From positions 558,001 through 622,000 of the forward strand of contig JBAZCF010000001.1 in assembly GCA_041671045.1 (NCBI GenBank): a stretch of 64,000 nucleotides of DNA, read 5' to 3'. Below the pieces are notes generated by a model. The model ran no database searches and was not told the DNA's origin. It was given only the letters and a program-made list of their open reading frames with translations. Each line of letters opens with the position of its first letter. Position 1 is the first letter of the stretch. A program made the position numbers and the translations under genes. The DNA comes from Parachlamydiales bacterium (lineage in GTDB: Bacteria; Chlamydiota; Chlamydiia; Chlamydiales; JABDDJ01). Shown in pieces: positions 53,508 to 61,673 of the stretch.

Positions 53508-54719
53508 ATGTCATCACTACTGCCAACAGAAGTTATCACCACACCTTTGCTTAAACCATTAAGCACTTTTGTTATTTCAGTTTTGCTGATTGATGATCAG
53601 GAAATTATCGGCGAAACAATACGCTCCATGTTATCGGACCAAACGGATATATCTTTTCACTACTGCAAAGATCCCTCCTATGCAATAGATAAAGCGATGG
53701 AGGTTAACCCCACAGTAATCCTTCAAGACCTTGTCATGCCTGATATCGATGGTCTGGAGCTGACACGATATTTTAGAGCTCATGAGAAAACTAGAGATAT
53801 CCCTCTCATTGTATTATCCAGTAAGGAAGATCCTGCCATCAAAGCCGAAGCATTTGCTGTCGGTGCCAATGACTATATGGTCAAACTGCCGGATAAACTA
53901 GAGCTTATAGCACGCATACGATACCACTCTAATGCATATATACGTCTTCTAGAACGTAACGAAGCCTATGAGAAATTGCGCGAAAGCCAACATCTGCTCA
54001 ATGACGAATTAGCTGAAGCCGCACAGTACGTGCGCAGCCAGCTGCCTAATCCCATGAAAAGCGGTCCCAGGGCTAACTGGCAATTTACCCCTTCTCAACA
54101 GCTTGGGGGAGATGCATTTGGCTACCATTGGATTGACGACGACCACTTCGTAATTTTCTTGCTTGACGTTTGCGGGCATGGAATAGGTGCAGCATTATTA
54201 TCGATCTCTGTAATGAATGTGTTACAGTCGCAAACGCTTTCACTGACTGACTACAAAGACCCTAAAGCTGTAATGCATTCGCTCAATGCAATTTTCCCTA
54301 TGGAAAAACACAACAATATGTTTTTCACAATATGGTATGGCGTATGGTGTAAATCCAAAGGACAGCTTTCTTATTCTTCCGCAGGCCATCCTCCCGCCGT
54401 TCTTTTTCAGCCAGGTAAAAGCTCTCAGAAACTTCGTACAGAAGGTATCGTTATCGGTGCTATCAGCGATGCAGAGTTCTCTTGCAGTACCTGTGAAGTA
54501 CCTCTGGGATCCCAGCTATACGTATTCAGTGATGGCGTCTATGAAGTGACGAACCCTTCGCAAGGAATGATGCATTTGGATGATCTGCTAAAAATCTTGG
54601 ATAAAGTATCAGCTAACCCGTCAAGCGCTTTGAAAGATATTCAAAAGGCAGTACATTCATTCTCCCGCACGAAGGAAGTCTCGGACGACTACTCCATAGT
54701 ACAAATCATCTTCGCTTGA
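53508..54719 (+). CDS. Response regulator with PP2C (RsbU/SpoIIE-type) phosphatase output
   Basis: 403 aa. The receiver (about 24-140) has 'LLIDDQEIIGE', phospho-acceptor Asp74 in 'ILQDLVMPDIDG' and Lys126 in 'YMVKLP'. A helical linker (145-180) leads to a PPM/PP2C-SpoIIE domain with metal-binding 'LGGDAFGYH' (Asp202), 'LLDVCGHGIGAALLS' (Asp220), 'SSAGHPPAVL' and 'FSDGVYEVTNPSQ', ending with 'SDDYSIVQIIF'. Such proteins dephosphorylate STAS-type anti-anti-sigma factors. In wsp operons this last slot is WspR (REC-GGDEF), so the output has been exchanged. An RsbV-like target would be encoded elsewhere. Confidence 0.93.
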   Translation: MSSLLPTEVITTPLLKPLSTFVISVLLIDDQEIIGETIRSMLSDQTDISFHYCKDPSYAIDKAMEVNPTVILQDLVMPDIDGLELTRYFRAHEKTRDIPLIVLSSKEDPAIKAEAFAVGANDYMVKLPDKLELIARIRYHSNAYIRLLERNEAYEKLRESQHLLNDELAEAAQYVRSQLPNPMKSGPRANWQFTPSQQLGGDAFGYHWIDDDHFVIFLLDVCGHGIGAALLSISVMNVLQSQTLSLTDYKDPKAVMHSLNAIFPMEKHNNMFFTIWYGVWCKSKGQLSYSSAGHPPAVLFQPGKSSQKLRTEGIVIGAISDAEFSCSTCEVPLGSQLYVFSDGVYEVTNPSQGMMHLDDLLKILDKVSANPSSALKDIQKAVHSFSRTKEVSDDYSIVQIIFA

Positions 54720-54736
54720 TAAGAAAAAAAGCGTGT

Positions 54737-54764
54737 CCTAGTATTAGAGAACTCCAATACTAGG
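54737..54764. terminator. Hairpin between the convergent PP2C and Nudix genes
   Basis: CCTAGTATT (54737-54745) pairs with AATACTAGG (54756-54764) around a 10-base loop; an A-run (54721-54730) precedes it, which becomes a T-run on the minus strand. Suits termination of the minus-strand Nudix transcript and possibly both. CCTAGTAT is shared with the repeat near 8965. Confidence 0.6.
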
Positions 54765-54776
54765 GGGGAGGGTATG

Positions 54777-55970
54777 TTATTTAAAGAACTGCTCGGCTTG
54801 CGCTAAAGCATATCTTGTGAACGAATCGTCTATATCAACCTTGCGCTTTTGACCATGCACTTCAATTTCAATAAAGTTTTGCTTGTAGGCATCCATCAAT
54901 TCCTCAAACGTAAAGTAATAAGTACCTAAGATAGCTTCTGTCATATCGGGTCTAGATTTGCCTATAGATTCGGCAGTACCTATGAAGATTTCACCTAATT
55001 GACCCACAATTCCCGAGTCGGGTGACATCATTCCTAAGGATTTGACTGTATCCGGATTTAATTTAATCCCTGTCTCATCGAGAGTTTCGCGCGCGGCAGT
55101 CACTGAGTTATCTTTATCGCTTTCTATGGGTTGGCCACGAGGAATTTCCAAACGTAATCCGACAGCATGTCTATGAATAAGCACCAAAGCAATTTTCTTC
55201 ACACCCTCTTCGATACAAACCGGCAATACCGCCACGCCTTTTTTACCACCTAGGCCAGATTTCCAAATGATACGAATATAGGTATGTTCATAGTTGTTTT
55301 TTGGTGATGTCACAGCATCCCTTAAAACGTAGATGAATGCATCTTCATAAGCGATGCCGGGATATGACCACTCTCTAGCTTTCGCTTCAGCGACTTCACG
55401 AGTGTCGCCTTTATTCATAAGCTTTTTCGTGAGTGTTGCTTCATTAGTGGAGATGATACGCTGGACTTTATCCACATCGTAATGAATTTGATAACAGCCA
55501 TTTTCGTTAGTGTACCATTCATCAGGTACAAGTTCAGGATACTTTTTAAGGAGTGCTTTATAATCTTCCCAAGCTTTGACCCTAAAAGTGCACTTCACTT
55601 TTTCATCCGTAGAAGTTTCTTCCACAGAGGTTTTGTAAGTAATATTTTCCAATTTTTTAGGATCAGAAACTGGGCATATCGCAAACTCTTCTATCTTACC
55701 AAAAATTTCGTTCCAGCGCTTGATCGCTTCTTGGTGCTTAGCATAATGATAAGCTGTTAGGGCGGCTACGTCGCCTTCCGCACGCCCATCCATTCCTTCG
55801 TTTAGACGACTGTGGATTTCGTTAATCCACTTTACCCTATCTTGCAGCTTAGTGAGTTCTGCGGGAGTCGAAGATATGTAGGATGAGGATTGCTTTTTTG
55901 CAAAAGTGGAAGCTTCCTTCAAATATTCGATATACTGGACATGATCCGCGTGTGAGATCGCATGTAACAT
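54777..55970 (-). CDS. Nudix hydrolase domain protein, 397 aa
   Basis: C-terminal Nudix domain (about 225-370): 'GVAVLPVCIEEGVKKIALVL' is followed by a slightly expanded Nudix box, 'EIPRGQPIESDKDNSVTAAR' and then 'ETLDETGI', with the RExxxEE-type catalytic helix intact but one or two residues longer between the Gly and the Arg. The N-terminal 220 residues are helical and charged, without known domain, and much longer than ordinary Nudix enzymes, which are often under 200 aa. The substrate cannot be read from sequence; the 'EIPRG' form is like ADP-ribose pyrophosphatases. It lies 15 bases upstream-to-downstream of the exported G6PDH on the same strand (zwf first), so both may share a transcript. 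Confidence 0.85.
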   Translation of the reverse strand: MLHAISHADHVQYIEYLKEASTFAKKQSSSYISSTPAELTKLQDRVKWINEIHSRLNEGMDGRAEGDVAALTAYHYAKHQEAIKRWNEIFGKIEEFAICPVSDPKKLENITYKTSVEETSTDEKVKCTFRVKAWEDYKALLKKYPELVPDEWYTNENGCYQIHYDVDKVQRIISTNEATLTKKLMNKGDTREVAEAKAREWSYPGIAYEDAFIYVLRDAVTSPKNNYEHTYIRIIWKSGLGGKKGVAVLPVCIEEGVKKIALVLIHRHAVGLRLEIPRGQPIESDKDNSVTAARETLDETGIKLNPDTVKSLGMMSPDSGIVGQLGEIFIGTAESIGKSRPDMTEAILGTYYFTFEELMDAYKQNFIEIEVHGQKRKVDIDDSFTRYALAQAEQFFK

Positions 55971-55985
55971 AATACATTCCTTGCA

Positions 55986-57434
55986 TTAGTCAAAATAGTA
56001 TTCGGGCCCTTCTGAACCGGCTTCATAGTTAGGAAAATCTACCGGAGCATTCTCTTCCCAATATTTCAGCACAGGAGAGAAAAACTTCCAAGCTGCTAAG
56101 ATCTCTTTGAAAGTTGCAAAATTACTAAAGTTACCTTGCAGCGCATCTTCAAATATATTTTCGTAAGCATCGTTGGAGTCGTTAGGAGTATAGAGAGTGT
56201 GTTTATTATCTGCAAAATCTACGTAATAAATTTCTTCAACGGGATGGATGCTGAAGACAAGTCTATTTCCACCGGATTTAAGCAAGGGCTTAAGCTGAAT
56301 TTCAATTTGGGTCTTTTTTTCAGAAAGCCTTTTACCGGCTTTGACGACAAAAGGAACATCTTTCCAACGGTAATTGTCGATTTTAAAGTTAGCTGCAACA
56401 AAAGTCTCAACGTTTGATTCAGGGGAAACATTTTTCTCTTCACGGTAGCCCGGAGCTACTTGATTGTTAACAATGCCTCTAGCATATTGCCCACGAATAA
56501 TTTGTGGAAATTCATCTTCCAAATTAAAAGCTTTTAGTGCTTTGATGACCTGGACTTTATTTTTTGATAGCTGCGGACCTTCTAAATTATCAGGCATATC
56601 CATCGCTACTAGTCCTATCATTTGCATGACGTGGTTTTGTACTACATCGCGCAGCAGCCCTGTTTGTTCCCAAAATGCACCGCGCCCTTCAATGCCAATA
56701 TCTTCAGCTAAAGTGATGTCAACGGATTGAATGAAAATGCGGTTCCAAAGGAGTTCGAACTTCTCGAATTTTTTTCTGAAGCCCGTAATGCTGCGAACAA
56801 TAGATTTTCCTAGATAATGGTCCACATAAGAAGCCTGGTCTTTACCTAGGTAAGCGGAGATCTGAGCATGTAAAGCTTTTGCGCTATCTAAATCTTTGCC
56901 GAAAGGCTTCTCAAAGAGCACTTTTACGTAACCGTCATCTTTGTCCAGCAGGTCTTCCTGGTACAAACCTTTGACGATTGTAGGGTAATTGTCGGAAGGT
57001 ATTGCTAGATAATAGAGGTGGTTTGTGACATTTTTCCTTCTCAGAACATTGGCGATTTTTTTGTACAATTCTTCAGAGTCCAAGTTGCCGGTGACATAGA
57101 CAATTTTGTCTTTTACAGCATTCCAATAGGGGAGTTGTTCTTCTTTTATGAACGTGCTGATATGTTTGAGGAATTGTTCCTGGGATAGCTCGCGCCGTCC
57201 GACGCAGATCCAGACATAGTCTTGCGGTAGTTTATCTTTTGCCGCAAGGCTAACTAAGGAGGGGATGATTTTCCTTTTAACAAGATCTCCGGTTGCACCG
57301 AAGAGGACGATGCCGTGGGTGGGGAGTTCTTTTTGTTCGTAATATTGTTCAGCGGGATAATAATCTTCTGATTCAGAATAAAGGTTAATTTGAAAACATA
57401 ATAAAAGTAATAATGAGTAGATGATTTTATTCAT
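55986..57434 (-). CDS. zwf: Glucose-6-phosphate 1-dehydrogenase with an N-terminal signal peptide
   Basis: Oxidises glucose-6-phosphate with NADP, the entry to the pentose phosphate pathway. 'GIVLFGATGDLVKRKIIPSL' (41-60) is the NADP-binding start. The active-site signature reads 'DHYLGKSIVRS' where the family has 'DHYLGKE': the Lys is kept and the Glu is Ser. 'QNHVMQM' and 'VPFVVKAGKRLSEKK' are also present. From ATG 57434 (GAG a few bases before) the 482-aa product begins with about 20 hydrophobic residues ('IIYSLLLLLCFQINLYS') and a Glu/Tyr-rich spacer before the enzyme, a predicted signal peptide absent from normal Zwf. A longer frame to 57491 has no convincing start. An extracytoplasmic location is inferred. 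Confidence 0.88.
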   Translation of the reverse strand: MNKIIYSLLLLLCFQINLYSESEDYYPAEQYYEQKELPTHGIVLFGATGDLVKRKIIPSLVSLAAKDKLPQDYVWICVGRRELSQEQFLKHISTFIKEEQLPYWNAVKDKIVYVTGNLDSEELYKKIANVLRRKNVTNHLYYLAIPSDNYPTIVKGLYQEDLLDKDDGYVKVLFEKPFGKDLDSAKALHAQISAYLGKDQASYVDHYLGKSIVRSITGFRKKFEKFELLWNRIFIQSVDITLAEDIGIEGRGAFWEQTGLLRDVVQNHVMQMIGLVAMDMPDNLEGPQLSKNKVQVIKALKAFNLEDEFPQIIRGQYARGIVNNQVAPGYREEKNVSPESNVETFVAANFKIDNYRWKDVPFVVKAGKRLSEKKTQIEIQLKPLLKSGGNRLVFSIHPVEEIYYVDFADNKHTLYTPNDSNDAYENIFEDALQGNFSNFATFKEILAAWKFFSPVLKYWEENAPVDFPNYEAGSEGPEYYFD

Positions 57435-57569
57435 GAAGATCTCGTTGTTAATTCTCCGGAGTATAATAGTTTGTTTTGGGTTTATTTTCAACCTCTCAGA
57501 TCTAATGTGGAGTTTCCATTAATTCTGTGTGGTTTAAAAACACGGTTTTGCATATAGTTGTTCAATATT

Positions 57570-58265
57570 ATGCGTCCCAAACATTTAAAATACCCATTTC
57601 ATAATCCCGAAAACAAGCGCGTCTTCATGCAAGAACGCGTTTGGTATGTCCCTGAAAGCGGAGTGGCAGACTATTCTGCATTTGACTTCCAAGGATGGGA
57701 ATCACCTGACATGTTCGGCAATGCCAACCCTGTCATGATTGAGTACTGCAGCGGCAATGGTGCCTGGATTGCACAGAAAGCTATTGAAAATCCGCACATT
57801 AATTGGATTGCCCTGGACAAACGCTTTGATCGCGTCAAACGTATCTGGGCTAAAATCCAAAATTTCCAGTTGCCCAACCTAATAGCTGTTTATGGTGAAG
57901 CGCTTTTCTTTTCGCAGAAGTACCTTTCCAATGCTTGTCTTGCAGGTGCATTTATCAATTTTCCAGATCCTTGGCCTAAGCGCCATCACGAGAAACATCG
58001 CCTAGTAGAACCGAAATTCCTAGACGAGTTGAATAGGATCCTAAAGCCTGAAAGCGAATTGACGATAGTGACAGATGATGTAGGCTATTCTCAATGGATA
58101 CTTAAGCATACCCTTGCACACAAAGATTTTAAATCCCTCTATCCAGAGCCCTACTTTGTACAGGAGCTGCCAGGCTACGGTACTTCATTTTTTGAGAATC
58201 TTTGGCGTGAGCAAGGACTGACCATCCATTATCACCGATACCAAAAACAATCATCAGTTCTATGA
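57570..58265 (+). CDS. trmB: tRNA (guanine-N7-)-methyltransferase TrmB
   Basis: Methylates G46 in the tRNA variable loop. 'PVMIEYCSGNGAWIAQKAIE' is the SAM-binding motif (the family has 'EIGxGxG'; here Tyr-Cys-Ser), 'NWIALDKRFDRVKR' is motif II, and 'FINFPDPWPKRHHEKHRLV' is the diagnostic TrmB block with the Asp and Pro-Trp. From ATG 57570 it is 231 aa; a TTG at 57558 is less likely. Its stop overlaps the next gene by four bases. It begins a run of tightly packed plus-strand genes (to 61144). Confidence 0.93.
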   Translation: MRPKHLKYPFHNPENKRVFMQERVWYVPESGVADYSAFDFQGWESPDMFGNANPVMIEYCSGNGAWIAQKAIENPHINWIALDKRFDRVKRIWAKIQNFQLPNLIAVYGEALFFSQKYLSNACLAGAFINFPDPWPKRHHEKHRLVEPKFLDELNRILKPESELTIVTDDVGYSQWILKHTLAHKDFKSLYPEPYFVQELPGYGTSFFENLWREQGLTIHYHRYQKQSSVL

Positions 58266-59239
58266 TATTCTTTGAAGCTCCTCAGTTTGTATGGAACGAA
58301 AATCCCTATTTCCCTGAAGGGACAACAGATGGCAATCTCGTTGTGCTTCAAGAAGCTGAGCAACCTGTAGGGGATTCTGCTGCAATATTATGGAAAAAAG
58401 ATTTTAAGCTTTTTGATCAATTTCTCAAGCCCTTATCCGATAAGGAACAGTTTGACGAGATTGAAAAAGAACTGTTGAATTTTTGCGAAACTATTCCGGA
58501 GCAATACCATTCCCAGACATTAGGAGTTCTTCTTTTCTCAGGAAAGCTTGAGGATATATTAAATTTCCCTTGGGACTGCCAGCAAAATGATAATTTTAAA
58601 GCTTGGCGCGAATATGTAGACCCTGCCCATGATCTGAATGATTATTATTTGCTGCACCATTATGCGTGTAAAATCCTGAATGATTTCATTGAAATTTTGA
58701 CCTCCGGCGTATCCCAGCGGTTAGAATGGTTTGTTCAAATTGACGGTTCAGGATTTGTGGATGAAGTAGAATTCTATCATTTAGCAAATGCCGCCCGCTT
58801 TGAAAATCTGCATGTATTTTGGAAATGTCCTCAGCCCGAAATATTAGCTGACCTGGTTTGGGATGCAGGCATCCCACTGCAAGGCTACTGTGCAGAAAGT
58901 AAATTAGATCTCCGCTACCAGAATTCTATAATAACAGGTTGGTGTTTACCTCCAGCAGGAATGATCGGACCGCAGGAGCTTCAGCACCAAAAATCTGTAG
59001 TGGAAGCTTTAAAAAAAGCAAATATTAGCTACCGTCCTATCCCGGATGAAAGAATAGCATTGAATTGGCAAGGATTAGATACTATCATCGCAATCAGTCA
59101 CCATATCTCTCCGCAAGGAAAACGGCAATTGGCCGGTTTTTGTGCTGCAGGGGGGCTAGTGGTTACTGTAGGAGAGCCGCTGGGGCTTCCTAACGAAGAA
59201 ACCTTTGCCAACTTTATGAATGCTTATGTCACGACGTGA
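58262..59239 (+). CDS. Conserved hypothetical protein, 325 aa
   Basis: Unrecognised cytosolic protein. The N-terminal part has 'EAPQFVWNENPYFPEGTTDG', the middle a basic/aromatic region with 'LEWFVQIDGSGFVDEVEFYH', and the C-terminus a small-residue, Rossmann-like edge ('DTIIAISHHISPQGKRQLAG' then 'FCAAGGLVVTVGEPLGLP'). It overlaps trmB by four bases at its start and the following zinc-ribbon-like gene by 20 bases at its end, suggesting coupled translation. No signal peptide. I cannot name a function. Confidence 0.78.
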   Translation: MIFFEAPQFVWNENPYFPEGTTDGNLVVLQEAEQPVGDSAAILWKKDFKLFDQFLKPLSDKEQFDEIEKELLNFCETIPEQYHSQTLGVLLFSGKLEDILNFPWDCQQNDNFKAWREYVDPAHDLNDYYLLHHYACKILNDFIEILTSGVSQRLEWFVQIDGSGFVDEVEFYHLANAARFENLHVFWKCPQPEILADLVWDAGIPLQGYCAESKLDLRYQNSIITGWCLPPAGMIGPQELQHQKSVVEALKKANISYRPIPDERIALNWQGLDTIIAISHHISPQGKRQLAGFCAAGGLVVTVGEPLGLPNEETFANFMNAYVTT

Positions 59240-59729
59240 ATATCAACCTTACTTTATCCCCCGGCGCAATGCCCGCTGCGTAGGCTGCCATCAGCTTTTT
59301 AACCCTGAACAGACCTATTATTCCTCAATATTAGAACAACTAGACGGCACCGTTACCCGGCAGGACCACTGCACTGCTTGCCGTACGTCCGGCGCAGAGT
59401 GTGATGTAGCATGGCAAGGGAAAATTCCCCCTTCGGCTACAGCCTTTGTCAATGAAGCTGCCCGCTGCGAGAAAGCCCTTGAACTATTACGTACCTTTAC
59501 CCAAAGCGAGGATCCTGAAGAAAAAAATCAGGCCTTCGTTTTAGCTTTATACCTTGAGAGACGCAAGCAAATTGTCCTTCGCAAAGAAATTTGGGAAGGA
59601 ACCAAGGTTGCAACGCTGTTGTACGAATATTTGGAGACAGGCGAGATGCTGCATGTGCCAAAAGTGGCATTAGATAAGATTGATTTGACCTTAGTTGCTC
59701 AGCAGCTGGGGATAGATGGAAAAAAATAA
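59220..59729 (+). CDS. Zinc-binding-like conserved protein, 169 aa
   Basis: Two cysteine pairs at the N-terminus ('RCVGCHQLFNPEQTYYSS' and 'DHCTACRTSGAEC') could form a zinc ribbon. The C-terminal two thirds is a helical domain ('FVLALYLERRKQIVLRKEIW'). Small proteins of this layout occur in Planctomycetes-Chlamydiae relatives as I recall, without known role. Start may be the ATG at 59220 or 59226. It overlaps both neighbours (20 and 14 bases), so it is part of the trmB-xer transcript. Confidence 0.75.
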   Translation: MLMSRREYQPYFIPRRNARCVGCHQLFNPEQTYYSSILEQLDGTVTRQDHCTACRTSGAECDVAWQGKIPPSATAFVNEAARCEKALELLRTFTQSEDPEEKNQAFVLALYLERRKQIVLRKEIWEGTKVATLLYEYLETGEMLHVPKVALDKIDLTLVAQQLGIDGKK

Positions 59730-60600
59730 CCCTTTCCACATTCAGATAGAAGACTTTAGAAGATATCTTGCAGCTGAAAAAGGCCTCTCAGTCAATACGA
59801 TTGATGCCTATTTAAGCGATGTCGATTCATTCACGATATTCCTAAAAAAAAATGACCTCAAAGAAATTAATGCTGAAGACATCATCAACTTTTTGAGCCA
59901 GCTCAAAGCATTAAATTACGCTTCCTCATCTATTTCCAGGGGATTGTTTGCCTTGAAAGTCTTCTTCCGTTTTCTTCATCGTGAAAAATATATCGAGAAG
60001 AATATCGCAGCTAATTTAGAGAGCCCTAAAATCTCGCAGCTTCTACCACAAGTCTTATCGTATAAAGAAGTTGAATCCTTGCTATCCCAGCCAGATACAA
60101 AGACAGCGCGAGGAGCCTGTGACAAAGCCCTCATCGAAGTTATGTATGGTTGCGGATTAAGGGTCTCTGAACTCTGCTCCTTAAATTTATATGATGTCGA
60201 TGATGAATTTGTACGTGTATTTGGAAAAGGAGGGAAGGAGAGGATTATTCCGATCGGAAAAAAAGCCATCCAAGCTGTGGACTACTATCTTGCCCATTTT
60301 AGAGGCAAATGTGAAAAAGAGTCCGATCCATTATTTATCAATACGACAGGCAACAGGATGGACCGTGTGACTGTCTGGAATAGAATCAAGGACTATGCAA
60401 AGAAAGCGAATATACGAAAAAATATTTCTCCTCACACACTTAGGCATGCATTTGCTACCCACTTACTCGATAATGGCGCAGACCTTAGGGTAATTCAAGA
60501 AATGATGGGCCATTCACATATCGGAAGTACAGATAAATATATGCATGTTAGCAGGAAGAAACTCCAAGAAAAATTTTTTGCTTGCCATCCAAGGAACTAG
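59716..60600 (+). CDS. xerD: Tyrosine recombinase XerC/XerD
   Basis: Resolves chromosome dimers at dif with FtsK. 294 aa. The core-binding N-terminal domain spans 6-95, the catalytic domain 110-290. Catalytic residues are all present: Arg149 ('GCGLRVSEL'), Lys in 'GKGGKERIIP' (about 171), His240 and Arg243 in 'SPHTLRHAFATHLL', His266 in 'MMGHSHIGST' and Tyr275 in 'DKYMHVSRKKL'. The XerD assignment rather than XerC rests on general look and on its being followed by a SycD-like chaperone gene, an association I recall for Chlamydia xerD. It overlaps the preceding gene by 14 bases. Confidence 0.9.
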   Translation: MEKNNPFHIQIEDFRRYLAAEKGLSVNTIDAYLSDVDSFTIFLKKNDLKEINAEDIINFLSQLKALNYASSSISRGLFALKVFFRFLHREKYIEKNIAANLESPKISQLLPQVLSYKEVESLLSQPDTKTARGACDKALIEVMYGCGLRVSELCSLNLYDVDDEFVRVFGKGGKERIIPIGKKAIQAVDYYLAHFRGKCEKESDPLFINTTGNRMDRVTVWNRIKDYAKKANIRKNISPHTLRHAFATHLLDNGADLRVIQEMMGHSHIGSTDKYMHVSRKKLQEKFFACHPRN

Positions 60601-60640
60601 TCCGATACCCTACCAATAAAATATTTATTGGATAAGTTGG

Positions 60641-61144
60641 ATGGAAAGTAAGCCCCTTTTAGATATATCTAAAGAACAATTGGAACACATCCTCAATCCG
60701 GATGTAGTCCTCAGAGAGCTATTAAGCGAAAAGCAGGTAGCAGAACAATTAAAGCTCGATCCTGAAGATCTAGCGATCATGTATCGACATGCGTTAGAAC
60801 TTTTTAAAAAAGAACACTATCAAGATGCTGCCTACGCCTTTTTTTTCCTTTCATTTTTAGATAACACTAATTTCGACATATGGATAGGGTTAGGCATGTC
60901 CTTACAAATGACCCAGCATTACGAAGCCGCAATAATTGCTTATGAACTAGCAGCAGTAAGGGAAATTGAGAACCCCATCCCATATTTCTATTTAGCAAAA
61001 TGCTTATTTGCTATCCATGACCATAAAGCAGCATTAGAAGCCATAGAGATGGCAATAGAATACTCTGAAGATCAGCCTAAGTTTGCAGAGATCTTAGAAC
61101 AGTCTCGAACCGCCAAAGCTAGTTTGCTGCGCCGGCAAGCGTAA
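60641..61144 (+). CDS. SycD/LcrH-type type III secretion chaperone with TPR fold
   Basis: 167 aa. After a helical N-terminus come three TPR-like units: 'DLAIMYRHALELFKKEHYQD', then 'DNTNFDIWIGLGMSLQMTQH', 'YEAAIIAYELAAVREIENPI' and 'PYFYLAKCLFAIHDHKAALE'. The 'GLGxxxQ', 'YxxA' and 'PxPYFYLAxC' pattern is that of class II chaperones for translocators. It would hold hydrophobic translocator proteins in the cytoplasm before secretion. Position next to xerD is like Chlamydia, where lcrH-type genes neighbour xerD. Its 3' end overlaps the convergent membrane protein gene by 51 bases. An AT stem (60613-60631) lies just upstream. Confidence 0.87.
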   Translation: MESKPLLDISKEQLEHILNPDVVLRELLSEKQVAEQLKLDPEDLAIMYRHALELFKKEHYQDAAYAFFFLSFLDNTNFDIWIGLGMSLQMTQHYEAAIIAYELAAVREIENPIPYFYLAKCLFAIHDHKAALEAIEMAIEYSEDQPKFAEILEQSRTAKASLLRRQA

Positions 61145-61558
61145 AAGTGAAACTGTAGGTACTTCTTTTGGACGTTGGAAATAATAAACCCCCGTCGCAA
61201 AGCTCGCCAGTTTAAGGAGAAGATGTTTAGGAAATACAACGATAGTAAGCCCTGCCAATCCAATATAAGATAAGTTTTTTGCTGTATTAGATAGCGCGTT
61301 GAAGCTAGGTGGAATTTTTTGATGAATTTTTTCTATGGTGCTTGAAGCCCATTGTGCTGTGCAAATAGCAACAGCTTTACCAATAATATATGAGGACGGG
61401 GAAAGAGTAAAAAGCCCTATTTCTAAGAGGATTAACGGTCCTTTTTCATAGAATCTGGAATTATTATAGTTTGCAACACAGTTTTCATAATTAGTTTGGA
61501 TAGACTGCCATTCTGACTTAAGTACTTGGCCTGCTTGTTGAAATAATTCCATACACAT
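61094..61558 (-). CDS. Small putative membrane protein, 154 aa
   Basis: Three hydrophobic stretches: about 42-68 ('LILLEIGLFTLSPSSYIIGK'), 95-107 ('LSYIGLAGLTIVVF') and 110-125 ('LLLKLASFATGVYYF'). The N-terminal 40 residues are hydrophilic, without signal peptide. This could be another Inc-like protein or a small translocator-like protein for the adjacent chaperone, but neither is demonstrated. ATGs at 61558 and 61552 compete. The last 51 bases overlap the chaperone gene's end on the opposite strand. Confidence 0.65.
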   Translation of the reverse strand: MCMELFQQAGQVLKSEWQSIQTNYENCVANYNNSRFYEKGPLILLEIGLFTLSPSSYIIGKAVAICTAQWASSTIEKIHQKIPPSFNALSNTAKNLSYIGLAGLTIVVFPKHLLLKLASFATGVYYFQRPKEVPTVSLLRLPAQQTSFGGSRLF

Positions 61559-61637
61559 AGAGTTTCATCCAATAATAGAAATAACAGTAAATAATAAAAC
61601 AAATTTTTAAAGATTTGATTAAGAAAAAGGAATAGAA

Positions 61638-61670
61638 AAATGCCCTAGTACAAAGTAAACTAGGGCATTT
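61638..61670 (-). terminator. Intrinsic terminator after gatB
   Basis: AAATGCCCTAGT (61638-61649) pairs perfectly with ACTAGGGCATTT (61659-61670) around a nine-base loop; A-rich sequence at 61621-61640 gives a T-rich tail on the minus strand. It starts three bases after the gatB stop. One of the best terminators in the window. Confidence 0.8.
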
Positions 61671-61673
61671 ATA

